Notes under the pieces: generated by a model
Seen by the model: the letters and a program-made list of their open reading frames with translations, nothing else
Database searches by the model: none
What the model was told of the DNA's origin: nothing
Source: Flavonifractor sp. An82
Lineage (GTDB): Bacteria; Bacillota; Clostridia; Oscillospirales; Oscillospiraceae
Length of the DNA stretch: 64,000 nt
Assembly: GCF_002159265.1 (NCBI RefSeq)
Contig: NZ_NFHG01000004.1
Coordinates: 124,001 to 188,000 of the forward strand
Direction of reading: 5' to 3'
Made by a program: the position numbers and the translations under genes
Shown here: piece by piece, positions 54,973 through 63,683 of the stretch
Position numbering within the stretch: position 1 is the stretch's first letter
Layout of the letters: each line of letters opens with the position of its first letter

Positions 54973-56136
54973 ATGACCGAATTGGAGCAATATCGGCAGG
55001 AGATCGACCGTATCGACGGGGAGTTGGTACAGCTCTTTTTGCAGCGGATGGCCGTCACCGGCAAGGTGGGGGAATACAAGCAGCGGGAGGGCATCCCGGT
55101 GCTGGACGCCAGTCGGGAGAAGCAGGTCATCGCCGCCAAGACTGCCCTCACCGACGACCCCGCCCGCAAGGCGGATCTGGCCGCCCTCTATGAGAGCATC
55201 ATGGCCATCTCCCGCCGGCAGCAGCGCCATCTGGTGAAGGAGGGGGCGGAGGACCCGGGTTATGCCGCCTATCTGGCCGATGTGGCCAAGGCCCGTCAGC
55301 CGGTAGTCCATCCCCGGGTGGCCTACCAGGGAGAGCCGGGGTGCTACAGCGAGGAGGCCACCGCCGGCTACTTCGGCCCCGACGTAAACAGTGTGGGCAA
55401 GCCCTGGTTCAACGACGTGTTTGCAGCCCTGGAGAGCGGCGAGGTGGACTATGCCGTGCTGCCGGTGGAGAACTCCTCCACCGGATCCATCCGTCAGGTA
55501 TACGATCTGATGGCCCAGTACCATTATTATATTGTAGGGGAGTGGCAGGTGCCGGTGGAGCACTGCCTGGCCGCCCTGCCCGGTGTGGAACTTTCTCAGA
55601 TCAAAACCGTCTACTCCCATGAGCAGGGTCTGATGCAGAGCGAGAAGTACCTGGATGCCCACCGGGACTGGAAGCGGGTACCCACCCTGGACACCGCCGG
55701 TTCTGCCAAGCTGGTGGCCGGGAAGGGGGACCTGACCGCTGCCGCCATCTGCTCCGAGCGGGCTGCCAAACTGTACGGCCTGAATATCCTGGCCGAGCGG
55801 GTCAACCACAACACCATGAACCATACCCGATTTGCGGTGGTGTCCCCGGTGCCCGAGCTGCGGCCCGACCGCAACAAAATCAGCGCTGTGTTCCGCCTGC
55901 CCCACCAGAGCGGCTCTCTCCACGAGATCCTCACCATCTTCGCCGTTCAGGGCCTCAACCTGCTGAAGATCGAGTCCCGGCCCATTCCCGGCCGGGGATT
56001 TGAGTACCTCTTCTTCCTGGACTTTACCGGCGACCTCACCGCTCCCGGCATGGACGGCGTGCTCCACGAGCTGAGCCAGCTGGCCACCGAGGTACGCATT
56101 CTGGGCAACTATAAGGCCTGGGAGGAGCGGACATGA
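54973..56136 (+). CDS. pheA: Bifunctional chorismate mutase / prephenate dehydratase
   Basis: 387 aa: AroQ-type chorismate mutase (about residues 1-90, ELEQYRQEIDRIDGELVQLFLQR), prephenate dehydratase (about 110-290, VAYQGEPGCYSEEAT ... VLPVENSSTGSIRQVYDLM) and a C-terminal ACT domain (about 300-385, HQSGSLHEILTIFAVQGLNLLKIESRPI) for feedback inhibition by Phe. It leads chorismate to phenylpyruvate. No tyrA or trp genes are in this operon, matching the Phe-rich leader peptide. Confidence 0.96.
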   Translation: MTELEQYRQEIDRIDGELVQLFLQRMAVTGKVGEYKQREGIPVLDASREKQVIAAKTALTDDPARKADLAALYESIMAISRRQQRHLVKEGAEDPGYAAYLADVAKARQPVVHPRVAYQGEPGCYSEEATAGYFGPDVNSVGKPWFNDVFAALESGEVDYAVLPVENSSTGSIRQVYDLMAQYHYYIVGEWQVPVEHCLAALPGVELSQIKTVYSHEQGLMQSEKYLDAHRDWKRVPTLDTAGSAKLVAGKGDLTAAAICSERAAKLYGLNILAERVNHNTMNHTRFAVVSPVPELRPDRNKISAVFRLPHQSGSLHEILTIFAVQGLNLLKIESRPIPGRGFEYLFFLDFTGDLTAPGMDGVLHELSQLATEVRILGNYKAWEERT

Positions 56137-56639
56137 AGAAAAATATCGTCCTCATCGGGATGCCGGGATGCGGCAAGTCCGCCGTAGGCAGATGCCTGTC
56201 CCAGCTGCTGAAGATGCCCCTGGTGGATACCGACCAGATGGTGGAAGAGACGGCGGGGCACACCATCCCGGAGCTCTTTGCTCAGGAGGGGGAGGGGGCC
56301 TTCCGGGACCGGGAGACTGCCGCCGCCCGCACCGCCGCCGCCCTGGAGGGTACCATCATTGCCACCGGCGGGGGAATGATACTTCGGCCGGAAAATATGG
56401 AGGCGCTGGGACGCACCGGGATCATTTTCTTCCGGGACCGGGCGCTGGAGGCCATCATCGGCGAGGACCATTCAGGCCGTCCGTTGGTGGGCAGTCAGCC
56501 GGATAAGCTGCGCAAACTCTATGCTGAGCGGATAGAACTCTATCGAAAATACGCTCAGTATACCATTTCCAACACCGACACCGCTGAGGCGGCGGCGGAA
56601 CAGATCGCAGACCTCTACCGCAAGGAGGAGCAGAAATGA
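56133..56639 (+). CDS. aroK: Shikimate kinase
   Basis: 168-aa P-loop kinase (GMPGCGKS at residues 9-16) with the shikimate-binding DTDQMVEE and ATGGGMI motifs and a short lid (DHSGRPLV). It phosphorylates shikimate for AroA. It overlaps pheA and aroQ by 4 bp each, so the genes are translationally coupled. Confidence 0.95.
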   Translation: MKKNIVLIGMPGCGKSAVGRCLSQLLKMPLVDTDQMVEETAGHTIPELFAQEGEGAFRDRETAAARTAAALEGTIIATGGGMILRPENMEALGRTGIIFFRDRALEAIIGEDHSGRPLVGSQPDKLRKLYAERIELYRKYAQYTISNTDTAEAAAEQIADLYRKEEQK

Positions 56640-57091
56640 AATTCCTCATTATCAACGGGCCCAACCTGAACCTGCTGGGCAAGCGGGAGCCGGGCATTTA
56701 TGGGGAGAATACCTATGAGAGCCTGTGTAAGCGGCTGGAGGACTTTGCTGCTGCCCACGGCTCTACTGCGGATTGCTTCCAGTCCAACCACGAGGGGGCC
56801 ATCATCGACGCCATCCACGGCGCCGACGGAGTGTACCACGCCATCGTCATGAACCCGGGGGCCTACACCCACTACAGCTACGCCATTCTGGACGCCCTCA
56901 AGGCGGTGGATGTGCCCTGCATTGAGGTGCACATCTCCAATGTCCACCAGCGGGAGGAGTTCCGACACAAGAGCGTTACCGCCCCCGCCTGCGTGGGCCA
57001 GATCTGCGGCCTGGGGCTGTACGGCTATGAGGCGGCCATGGGTTACTTTCTCTCGAGAGAGAACGTGACCAAAGAGAGCTTCCACAAATAA
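56636..57091 (+). CDS. aroQ: 3-dehydroquinate dehydratase, type II
   Basis: 151-aa small dodecameric dehydratase converting 3-dehydroquinate to 3-dehydroshikimate. [17 protein letters not shown] carries the catalytic Tyr region, then [29 protein letters not shown] and [17 protein letters not shown]. Compact for its class and complete. Confidence 0.96.
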   Translation: MKFLIINGPNLNLLGKREPGIYGENTYESLCKRLEDFAAAHGSTADCFQSNHEGAIIDAIHGADGVYHAIVMNPGAYTHYSYAILDALKAVDVPCIEVHISNVHQREEFRHKSVTAPACVGQICGLGLYGYEAAMGYFLSRENVTKESFHK

Positions 57092-57104
57092 GCAAGGAGA
57101 AATT

Positions 57105-58502
57105 ATGAAACATCCTTCCGTTCCCCTGCCCCGCATTGGTATGCGGGTCATTAAGACTGCTGTGGCGGTAATGGTGTCCTACGCCCTGTTCCTTCCCTTC
57201 GGGCTTACCTACCGGGAGGAGCTGGGGGGCGTGCTGGGCCAGATGGGGCCCCTGTATGCCTGTATCGCCTGCATCATCTGCACCCAGAGCACCCTGGGCC
57301 AGACCTTCTATCAGGGCATATCCCGTCTCATCGGCGTACTGGTGGGGGGCGCTTTAGGTACCGCCACCCTGCTGCTGGGGCCTGCGCTGGAGCATTTCTG
57401 GCTCAAAACCATTGTTCTGGGCATGGTGTGTGTGGCGGGGGTGTGGCTCTGCCTGCTCATCAAGCGGCCCGCCGCCTGCGGCATGGCATGCATCCTGCCC
57501 TGCGTGATCCTCATCACCGGAGTAACTGGGGTCACCCGGTACTACTATGCCGTGGCCCGGATCATTGAGACCATTGTGGGACTGCTGGTGGCTCTGGCGG
57601 TCAACGCCGCCCTGCCTGACCACCGGCCGGAATCTCAACGGGGAGATGTGGATATGAAGGTAGAAGTGAACAACACCACCCGCAAGCTGTGTGTCATCGG
57701 TGATCCGGTAGGGCACTCCAAGTCTCCCCTGATCCAGAACACCATGATCAAGGCTCTGGGGCTGGACTATGTCTATCTCTGTCAGCCGGTGCCCCGGGGG
57801 CAGTGCAGGCGGTGGCTGGACTGCGCCAAGTTTGCGGGCTACGCCGGATTCAACGCCACCATGCCCCACAAGGAGGAACTGGTGCCCCTGATGGACGAGC
57901 TGGACGAGGACGCCCGGCTCATCGGCGCGGTGAACACCGTGTGCATCCGGAACGGCAAGGCCTGGGGCTACAACACCGATGGGGAGGGCTTCCTCCGCTC
58001 CCTGGCTGACGAGGGCATTGATCCGGCGGGCAAGCGGGTAATGGTGCTGGGCGCCGGCGGGGCCTCCAAGGCGGTATGTCTCAAGTTGGCTCGGGCCGGG
58101 GCGGAGGTGGTTGTGTGCAACCGCACCCTGGACAAGGCCCAGGCCATCTGTGACCACGACCCGGAGCACCTGCGTCCGGCGGGCTTTACAGATGAGGAAC
58201 TGGCCCGGGAGGCGGCGGAGTGCGATCTGCTGGTCAACTGCACCTCCCTGGGTATGGAGGGGGCAAGCGGACAGTTTGCCGACTTCTCCTTCCTGGACAG
58301 CCTGAAAAAGGGTGCGCCGGTGGTGGATCTGATCTACGCCCCCGCAGAGACCGAGCTGCTGCATCAGGCCAGAAAACGGGGCCACAGGACCGCAAACGGG
58401 CTGGGCCTGCTGGTCAACCAGGCGGTGCTCTCTCTGGAGCACTTTACCGGCACGGACATCGACGCCGCCGACATGAAAAAGCGGATCGCGGATGTCCTTT
58501 GA
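57105..58502 (+). CDS. aroE: Fusion: aromatic-acid-exporter-like membrane domain + shikimate dehydrogenase
   Basis: 465 aa. Residues 1-175 form six hydrophobic helices of the FUSC/ArAE (aromatic acid exporter) type. Residues 188-465 are a complete shikimate dehydrogenase: IGDPVGHSKSP substrate site, NATMPHKEEL catalytic Lys, NTDGEGF catalytic Asp, GAGGASKA for NADP. The frame is open throughout, so a fused membrane-bound AroE is encoded. An internal ATG at 57654 with GGGGAGA upstream could also yield free AroE (282 aa). This completes the seven shikimate steps in one operon. Confidence 0.88.
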   Translation: MKHPSVPLPRIGMRVIKTAVAVMVSYALFLPFGLTYREELGGVLGQMGPLYACIACIICTQSTLGQTFYQGISRLIGVLVGGALGTATLLLGPALEHFWLKTIVLGMVCVAGVWLCLLIKRPAACGMACILPCVILITGVTGVTRYYYAVARIIETIVGLLVALAVNAALPDHRPESQRGDVDMKVEVNNTTRKLCVIGDPVGHSKSPLIQNTMIKALGLDYVYLCQPVPRGQCRRWLDCAKFAGYAGFNATMPHKEELVPLMDELDEDARLIGAVNTVCIRNGKAWGYNTDGEGFLRSLADEGIDPAGKRVMVLGAGGASKAVCLKLARAGAEVVVCNRTLDKAQAICDHDPEHLRPAGFTDEELAREAAECDLLVNCTSLGMEGASGQFADFSFLDSLKKGAPVVDLIYAPAETELLHQARKRGHRTANGLGLLVNQAVLSLEHFTGTDIDAADMKKRIADVL

Positions 58503-58518
58503 GCAAAAGCGTATAGAG

Positions 58519-58554
58519 GAAGGCACCGGTGTCCACAATGGACACGGTGCCTTC
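58519..58554 (+). terminator. Hairpin at the end of the shikimate operon
   Basis: GAAGGCACCG-TGTCC / GGACA-CGGTGCCTTC stem, followed by GCTGTTATTTG. The T run is poor, so partial readthrough into the next gene is possible. Confidence 0.6.
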
Positions 58555-58646
58555 GCTGTTATTTGACCAAATGGGAAAAACAGGCCGGACCATCCGGGAA
58601 CTTGCAGGCAAGGAAAAACCAGACGACAGGAAAGGAGATCTGCCAT

Positions 58647-60095
58647 ATGACAGAACGGTTGACAGGTGCTGCAACCATATTGACCCGCATCATGCTGGCG
58701 CTGGCCCTGGCTCTGCTGGGCGCCGCTCTGCTGCTGGGCGCCCGGCAGAACGGGGAGACCGCCAAGGCCTTCGGCCTGGCGGTGCTGGCCGCGGCGGTGC
58801 TGTGGAAGGGGCTGCCCTGGCTGTCCCGGCGGCTGGCGGTGCTGGGAGCTGTCAGAGTGTGGATCATCCTTACCGCGCTCTGCCTGGTGCTGAAGGGAGC
58901 CTGGGTGGTACTGGTCCGGGTGCCCCTGTCGGGGGATTACGCCACCTTCTGGGGATATGCCAACTGGCTGGCCAAGCTGCCGGTGCTGAACAACGGGCAA
59001 TACATGGCGCTGTTCCCCCATATCTTTGGCTATTCCTCCTTCCTCAGCTGGTTCATTCGCATGTTTGGCAGCGGGGAGCTGCTGGCCCAGTGGCTGAATG
59101 TGGCGCTTACCGCCCTGTCAGGCAGCTTTCTTTTTCTGCTGGCCAAGCGGTGGTGGGGACTGGCCGCCGGTGCCTCCGCCTATCTGCTGTGGATCATTTG
59201 CCCCTCCCAGACCATCTATAACAGCCTGGTGCTGTCGGAGCCCCTGTATACTGCCATGCTGCTGGGCGTTCTGCTGCTGCTGACCCGATGGGAGGACGGA
59301 GGGAAGCGCCCCATCCTACTTGGAGCGGCGGCCGGGCTGCTGCTGCGGTGGTTCAACGGGGTGCGGCCCATCGCTCTGGTGGTGGTGATCGCCCTTTTGA
59401 TCTGGCGCTTTCTGTTAAAGCCCGAGGGACTGGTGGGTCGGGAGGGGCGGCGGCTCTGGCTGCCTGCCCTGGCCGTATTGCTGATCGTCTATCTGCTCAC
59501 CGGGCCCCTGTGGCAGGCCCATCTGACCCGGCGCATTGGAGAGGAGCCTGCTACCACCCCGGGATACAGCGTGCTGGTGGGCTTCAACGCGCAGTACAGC
59601 GGCCAGTGGAACCAGGAGGACAGCGATCTGCTCTTCTCCTTCCGGAATGAGCCTGGGGCCACCGCCCAGCAGGCCCAGGAGAGGGCTATGGAGGCGGCCA
59701 AGGAGCGGATCGCCTCTGGAGAGATCTCCTTTTTTCATCTGATGAAGGAGAAGGTGCGGGTCTTTCTGGGGGCGGACAGCGCCTGTGTGGGCTATGCCAG
59801 TACGGTGCTGCGGCACATAGATCTGCTTTCTCTGGCCTGCAACAGCTTCTATTATGCGGCCATCCTGCTGGCGGCCGGGGGACTGATCCGTCTATGGCGC
59901 CAGCGTAGCCGCTCCCTGGTGCTGCTGCTTCCTCTGTATGTGCTGGGGCTCACCTCGGCGCAGATGCTGGTGGAAGTGGCGGGGCGGTACCACTATTCCG
60001 TGATTCCCATGCTGTTGCTGCTGGGACAGGCGGCTCTGTTCCCGCCTGTCCCAAAAGAGACAAAAAATTTTCAAAAAAATCAGGAAAAGCCTTGA
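58647..60095 (+). CDS. GT-C type membrane glycosyltransferase-like protein
   Basis: 482 aa with 10-12 transmembrane helices. A short extracytoplasmic loop with SGDYATFWGYANWLAKLP near residue 92, carrying an acidic residue after the first helices, is the hallmark of the ArnT/PMT-like GT39 superfamily that uses polyprenyl-phosphate sugars. GGTxRP-type NGVRPIALVVVIALLIWR follows. AAAGGAG precedes the ATG. Substrate and acceptor are unknown. The S10 operon promoter begins inside its last codons. Confidence 0.78.
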   Translation: MTERLTGAATILTRIMLALALALLGAALLLGARQNGETAKAFGLAVLAAAVLWKGLPWLSRRLAVLGAVRVWIILTALCLVLKGAWVVLVRVPLSGDYATFWGYANWLAKLPVLNNGQYMALFPHIFGYSSFLSWFIRMFGSGELLAQWLNVALTALSGSFLFLLAKRWWGLAAGASAYLLWIICPSQTIYNSLVLSEPLYTAMLLGVLLLLTRWEDGGKRPILLGAAAGLLLRWFNGVRPIALVVVIALLIWRFLLKPEGLVGREGRRLWLPALAVLLIVYLLTGPLWQAHLTRRIGEEPATTPGYSVLVGFNAQYSGQWNQEDSDLLFSFRNEPGATAQQAQERAMEAAKERIASGEISFFHLMKEKVRVFLGADSACVGYASTVLRHIDLLSLACNSFYYAAILLAAGGLIRLWRQRSRSLVLLLPLYVLGLTSAQMLVEVAGRYHYSVIPMLLLLGQAALFPPVPKETKNFQKNQEKP

Positions 60096-60120
60096 CAGGT
60101 CATGGGTTTTAGAGTATCAT
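60092..60120 (+). promoter_or_regulatory. Promoter of the S10 ribosomal protein operon
   Basis: TTGACA (60092-60097), a 17-bp spacer and TATCAT (60115-60120). The -35 box overlaps the stop codon of the preceding gene. It drives a leader of about 300 nt before rpsJ. Confidence 0.82.
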
Positions 60121-60126
60121 AATCAA

Positions 60127-60290
60127 GCGCCTGTTTGGGGCGCAGTCTGCGATGATGCGGGAGATTGCTCAGCAATGAGGTAACTTCCGCGGAGTATGTC
60201 CGAGCTAGAATCGGGCGGCTGAGGGATCTGTACACGGCGTATATCGCCATGTATGGGTAAAACCGGCCTGCTTGTGCCGGTTTTCTTCAT
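60127..60290 (+). ncRNA. Structured leader RNA of the S10 operon with terminator-like hairpin
   Basis: Within 160 nt there are ATTGCT/AGCAAT, GGCG/CGCC and finally AAAACCGGC/GCCGGTTTT followed by TTCTT (60259-60289). The last is an intrinsic terminator inside the leader, about 135 nt before rpsJ, so transcription must read through. Autogenous control by a ribosomal protein is usual for such operons, but the class of this leader is not known to me. 60290-60423 holds no further clear structure. Confidence 0.55.
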
Positions 60291-60423
60291 GTCACGGAGT
60301 GATACGCACGGAAACGTGTACTGAAATCCCTCACCGTACGAAGCGAGGAAAGACACCGCGCTTTAGCCCCGTGGACCCGGCGAGAGCGCACCACTTCGTA
60401 TGTTTAAGGAGGAACTAATCACC

Positions 60424-60738
60424 ATGGCAGCTCAGAAAGAAATGATCCGCATCCGTCTGAAGGCCTATGATCATCAGCTCATCGACCAGAGCGCTGAGAA
60501 GATCGTTGAGACCGCCAAGCGCACCGGCGCTTCCGTGTCCGGCCCCATCCCCCTGCCCACCAAGAAGGAAGTCGTCACCATCCTGCGCGCCGTCCATAAG
60601 TACAAGGACTCCCGCGAGCAGTTCGAGCGCCGCACTCACAAGCGCCTGATCGACATCCTCAAGCCCTCTCCCAAGACCGTCGAGGCCCTGATGAGCCTGG
60701 AGCTCCCCGCCGGTGTGGAGATCGAGATCAAGCTGTAA
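60424..60738 (+). CDS. rpsJ: Ribosomal protein S10
   Basis: 104 aa small-subunit protein, also NusE in antitermination complexes. The start is the ATG at 60424 ([17 protein letters not shown]) with TAAGGAGG upstream. Opens the S10 operon in the standard order rpsJ-rplC-rplD-rplW-rplB-rpsS-rplV. A 131-bp gap with a GTCCGCC/GGCGGAC hairpin (60772-60794) separates it from rplC. Confidence 0.97.
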   Translation: MAAQKEMIRIRLKAYDHQLIDQSAEKIVETAKRTGASVSGPIPLPTKKEVVTILRAVHKYKDSREQFERRTHKRLIDILKPSPKTVEALMSLELPAGVEIEIKL

Positions 60739-60869
60739 GAGACAGCGATCCATTCCTTTGTTAGTACCGCAGTCCGCCGCGTTTTGAGGCGGACGGGTCA
60801 AGTTGGCCGAGCAATACCAGCCCAACGGGTAACTCGCCCAACCAATAACCTTATTAAGGAGGAAAACAC

Positions 60870-61595
60870 ATGGAAAAGGCCATTATCGGCAAGAAGGTCG
60901 GCATGACGCAGATCTTCGACGAAGCCGGCAAGGTCATCCCGGTCACCGTCATCGAGGCGGGCCCCTGCACCGTGGTGCAGAAGAAGACCGAGGAGAAGGA
61001 CGGCTACAACGCTGTTCAGCTGGGCTACGGCGACGTAGCCGAGAAGAAGCTCACCAAGCCTGAGCTGGGTCACCTGAAGAAGGCCGGTGAGGCCCGCAAG
61101 AGCACCCTGAAGGAGTTCAAGCTGGCCAACTGCGACGCCCTCAACGTGGGCGACGAGGTCAAGGTTGACGTGTTCGCCGAGGGCGACCGCGTGGACGTGA
61201 CCGGCATCAGCAAGGGCCACGGCTACCAGGGCGTCATCAAGCGTCACGGCGCTGCCCGCCTGAAGGAATCCCACGGTACCGGCCCTGTGCATCGTCACGC
61301 TGGCTCCATGGGCTCCAGCACCGATCCCTCCCGTATCTTCAAGGGCAAGATCGGCGCCGGTCAGATGGGTAACGAGCAGGTCACTGTTCTGAACCTGGAC
61401 GTCATCAAGGTCGACACCGAGCTGGGCATCATCGCTGTCCGCGGCGCCATCCCCGGCCCCAAGGGCGGCATCGTGTACCTGCGCAACTCCGTGATCAACG
61501 TCAAGGAGAAGGGCGCCGCTGCCGGCATCTCCAACAACCCGCAGAAGGCTTCCGCCCGCGTCAATCCCCAGAAGGCTTCCGCCCGTAACAAGTAA
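60870..61595 (+). CDS. rplC: Ribosomal protein L3
   Basis: 241 aa; usual bacterial L3 is about 210. The body ([14 protein letters not shown] ... [12 protein letters not shown] ... [15 protein letters not shown]) is normal. The extra length is a C-terminal tail in which NPQKASAR occurs twice in tandem, encoded by a 27-bp direct repeat at 61536-61589. The tail is basic and would lie on the ribosome surface. TAAGGAGG precedes the ATG. Confidence 0.96.
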   Translation: MEKAIIGKKVGMTQIFDEAGKVIPVTVIEAGPCTVVQKKTEEKDGYNAVQLGYGDVAEKKLTKPELGHLKKAGEARKSTLKEFKLANCDALNVGDEVKVDVFAEGDRVDVTGISKGHGYQGVIKRHGAARLKESHGTGPVHRHAGSMGSSTDPSRIFKGKIGAGQMGNEQVTVLNLDVIKVDTELGIIAVRGAIPGPKGGIVYLRNSVINVKEKGAAAGISNNPQKASARVNPQKASARNK

Positions 61596-61612
61596 GAAAG
61601 GAGAGAACTCAA

Positions 61613-62233
61613 ATGCCTAAGGCAATTCTTGTGAACATGGCCGGCAATCAGGTCGGCGAAGTGGAGCTCTCCGAAGCTGTGTTCGGGATCGAGCCCAATC
61701 AGACCGTTGTCCACGAGGTGGTCAAGAACCACCTGGCCAACTGCCGTCAGGGCACCCAGTCCGCTCTGACCCGCGCCGAGGTTTCCGGCGGCGGCATCAA
61801 GCCCTGGCGCCAGAAGGGCACCGGCCGTGCCCGTCAGGGTTCCACCCGCGCTCCCCAGTGGACTCACGGTGGTATCGTCTTTGCTCCCAAGCCCCGCGAC
61901 TACAGCTACGTGCTGAACAAGAAGGTCAAGCGTCTGGCTCTGAAGTCCGCTCTGTCCGCCAAGGCCGCCTCCGGCGACATCGTGGTCGTGGACAGCCTGA
62001 CCATGGACGCCATCAAGACCAAGACCATGCAGGGCTTCCTGAGCACCGTGGGCGCCAAGAAGGCCGTCATCGTGACCCCCGAGGTCAACGAGACTGTCAT
62101 CAAGTCCGCCCGCAACATCCCCGGCGTGGTGACCACCACCGCCAAGATCCTCAGCGTGTACGACATCGTGAACGCTGGCAAGTTTATCGTAGATAAGGCC
62201 GCCCTGGCCGTCATCGAGGAGGTGTTTGCGTAA
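61613..62233 (+). CDS. rplD: Ribosomal protein L4
   Basis: 206 aa large-subunit protein with the exit-tunnel loop region [19 protein letters not shown]. In other bacteria L4 represses its own operon by binding the S10 leader; whether this applies here is open. AAAGGAGAG precedes the ATG; its stop overlaps the rplW start. Confidence 0.97.
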   Translation: MPKAILVNMAGNQVGEVELSEAVFGIEPNQTVVHEVVKNHLANCRQGTQSALTRAEVSGGGIKPWRQKGTGRARQGSTRAPQWTHGGIVFAPKPRDYSYVLNKKVKRLALKSALSAKAASGDIVVVDSLTMDAIKTKTMQGFLSTVGAKKAVIVTPEVNETVIKSARNIPGVVTTTAKILSVYDIVNAGKFIVDKAALAVIEEVFA

Positions 62234-62532
62234 TGGCTACCACCGCTTATGATATCATCAAGCGCCCCATCATCACCGAGCAGTCCATGGCCGAGACCGA
62301 GGCTAAGAAGTACACCTTCGAGGTGGCCAAGAGCGCGAACAAGATCGAGATCGCCAAGGCCGTCGAGGAGATCTTCGGCGTGAAGGTCGCTAAGGTCAAC
62401 ACCCTGAACATGCAGGGCAAGGCCAAGCGCACCGGCCGCTTCCCCGCTGGCCGCCGCGCCAACTGGAAGAAGGCTATGGTTACCCTGACCGAGGACTCCA
62501 AGACCATCGAGTTCTTCGAGGGCATGGTGTAA
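62233..62532 (+). CDS. rplW: Ribosomal protein L23
   Basis: 99 aa; binds 23S rRNA near the tunnel exit and docks trigger factor and [22 protein letters not shown] and the [16 protein letters not shown] loop are diagnostic. Shares one base with the rplD stop, so translation is coupled. Confidence 0.97.
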   Translation: MATTAYDIIKRPIITEQSMAETEAKKYTFEVAKSANKIEIAKAVEEIFGVKVAKVNTLNMQGKAKRTGRFPAGRRANWKKAMVTLTEDSKTIEFFEGMV

Positions 62533-62547
62533 GGAGGATAAGGAACA

Positions 62548-63381
62548 ATGGCTATCAAAACTTATAAGCCCACTACGCCCTCCCGCCGCCACATGACCGT
62601 GAGCGCCTTCGAGGGCATCGATAAGAAGGCCAAGCCCGAGCGCAGCCTGCTGGAGAATCTGAAGAAGAACGCCGGCCGCAACAGCTACGGCCGCATCACC
62701 GTCCGCCATCGCGGCGGCGGCAACAAGAAGAAGTACCGCATCATCGACTTCAAGCGCGACAAGGAAGGTACCGCTACTGTCATCAACCTGCAGTACGATC
62801 CCAACCGTTCCGCCAACATCGCTCTCATCCAGTATGAGGACGGCGAGAAGCGCTATATCCTGGCTCCCGTGGGTCTGAAGTCCGGCCACATCATCATGAC
62901 CGGTCCCGACGCCGACATTCTGCCCGGCAACTGCCTGCCCATCGCCAACATCCCCGTGGGCGAAATGATCCACTGCATCGAGCTGTACCCCGGCAAGGGC
63001 GCTCAGCTGGTCCGCGCCGCTGGCGAGGCTGCTCAGCTGATGGCCAAGGAGAACGGCATGGCTCAGGTCCGTCTGCCCTCCGGCGAGGTGCGTTATATCC
63101 GCGAGAACTGCAAGGCCACCATCGGCCAGGTGGGCAACACCGACTGGGCCAACATCCAGATCGGTAAGGCCGGTCGTAAGCGTCACATGGGTTGGCGGCC
63201 CACCGTGCGTGGTTCCGTCATGAACCCCAATGACCACCCCCACGGCGGCGGCGAGGGCAAGAGCCCCGTCGGTCGTCCCGGCCCTGTTACCCCCTGGGGC
63301 AAGCCTGCTATGGGTTACAAGACCCGCAAGCTGAAGAACCGCACCGAGAAGTTCATCGTCAAGCACCGCAACGCGAAGTAA
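62548..63381 (+). CDS. rplB: Ribosomal protein L2
   Basis: 277 aa, peptidyl-transferase-centre-associated protein. Contains [20 protein letters not shown], and [27 protein letters not shown] with the conserved His. Start at 62548 after AAGGAGGATAAGGAACA. Confidence 0.98.
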   Translation: MAIKTYKPTTPSRRHMTVSAFEGIDKKAKPERSLLENLKKNAGRNSYGRITVRHRGGGNKKKYRIIDFKRDKEGTATVINLQYDPNRSANIALIQYEDGEKRYILAPVGLKSGHIIMTGPDADILPGNCLPIANIPVGEMIHCIELYPGKGAQLVRAAGEAAQLMAKENGMAQVRLPSGEVRYIRENCKATIGQVGNTDWANIQIGKAGRKRHMGWRPTVRGSVMNPNDHPHGGGEGKSPVGRPGPVTPWGKPAMGYKTRKLKNRTEKFIVKHRNAK

Positions 63382-63396
63382 GGGAGGCAGTAAAAG

Positions 63397-63669
63397 ATGA
63401 GCAGAAGTATCAAGAAAGGCCCCTTTTGCGCCCCCGAGCTGCTGAAGCGGGTCGACGAAATGAATCAGACCGGCGAGAAGAAGGTCCTGAAGACCTGGAG
63501 CCGCGCCTCCACCATCTTCCCCTCCTTCGTCGGACACACCTTTGCCGTGCACGACGGCCGCAAGCACGTTCCCGTCTATGTGACCGAGGATATGGTTGGC
63601 CACAAGCTGGGCGAGTTCGCCCCCACCCGTACCTTCCGCGGCCACGCCGGCGCCAAGTCTGGTAAGTAA
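63397..63669 (+). CDS. rpsS: Ribosomal protein S19
   Basis: 90 aa, binds 16S rRNA with S13. [19 protein letters not shown] and [45 protein letters not shown] segments are standard. GGGAGG precedes the ATG. Confidence 0.97.
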   Translation: MSRSIKKGPFCAPELLKRVDEMNQTGEKKVLKTWSRASTIFPSFVGHTFAVHDGRKHVPVYVTEDMVGHKLGEFAPTRTFRGHAGAKSGK

Positions 63670-63683
63670 GGAGGAGAGAGAAT

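Noticed and set aside
60160-60260. Short open frame in the S10 leader (TSAEYVRARIGRLRDLYTAYIAMYG)
   Set aside because: It looks protein-like, but the only possible start is a TTG inside a self-complementary stretch and the sequence coincides with RNA stems; more likely structured leader.
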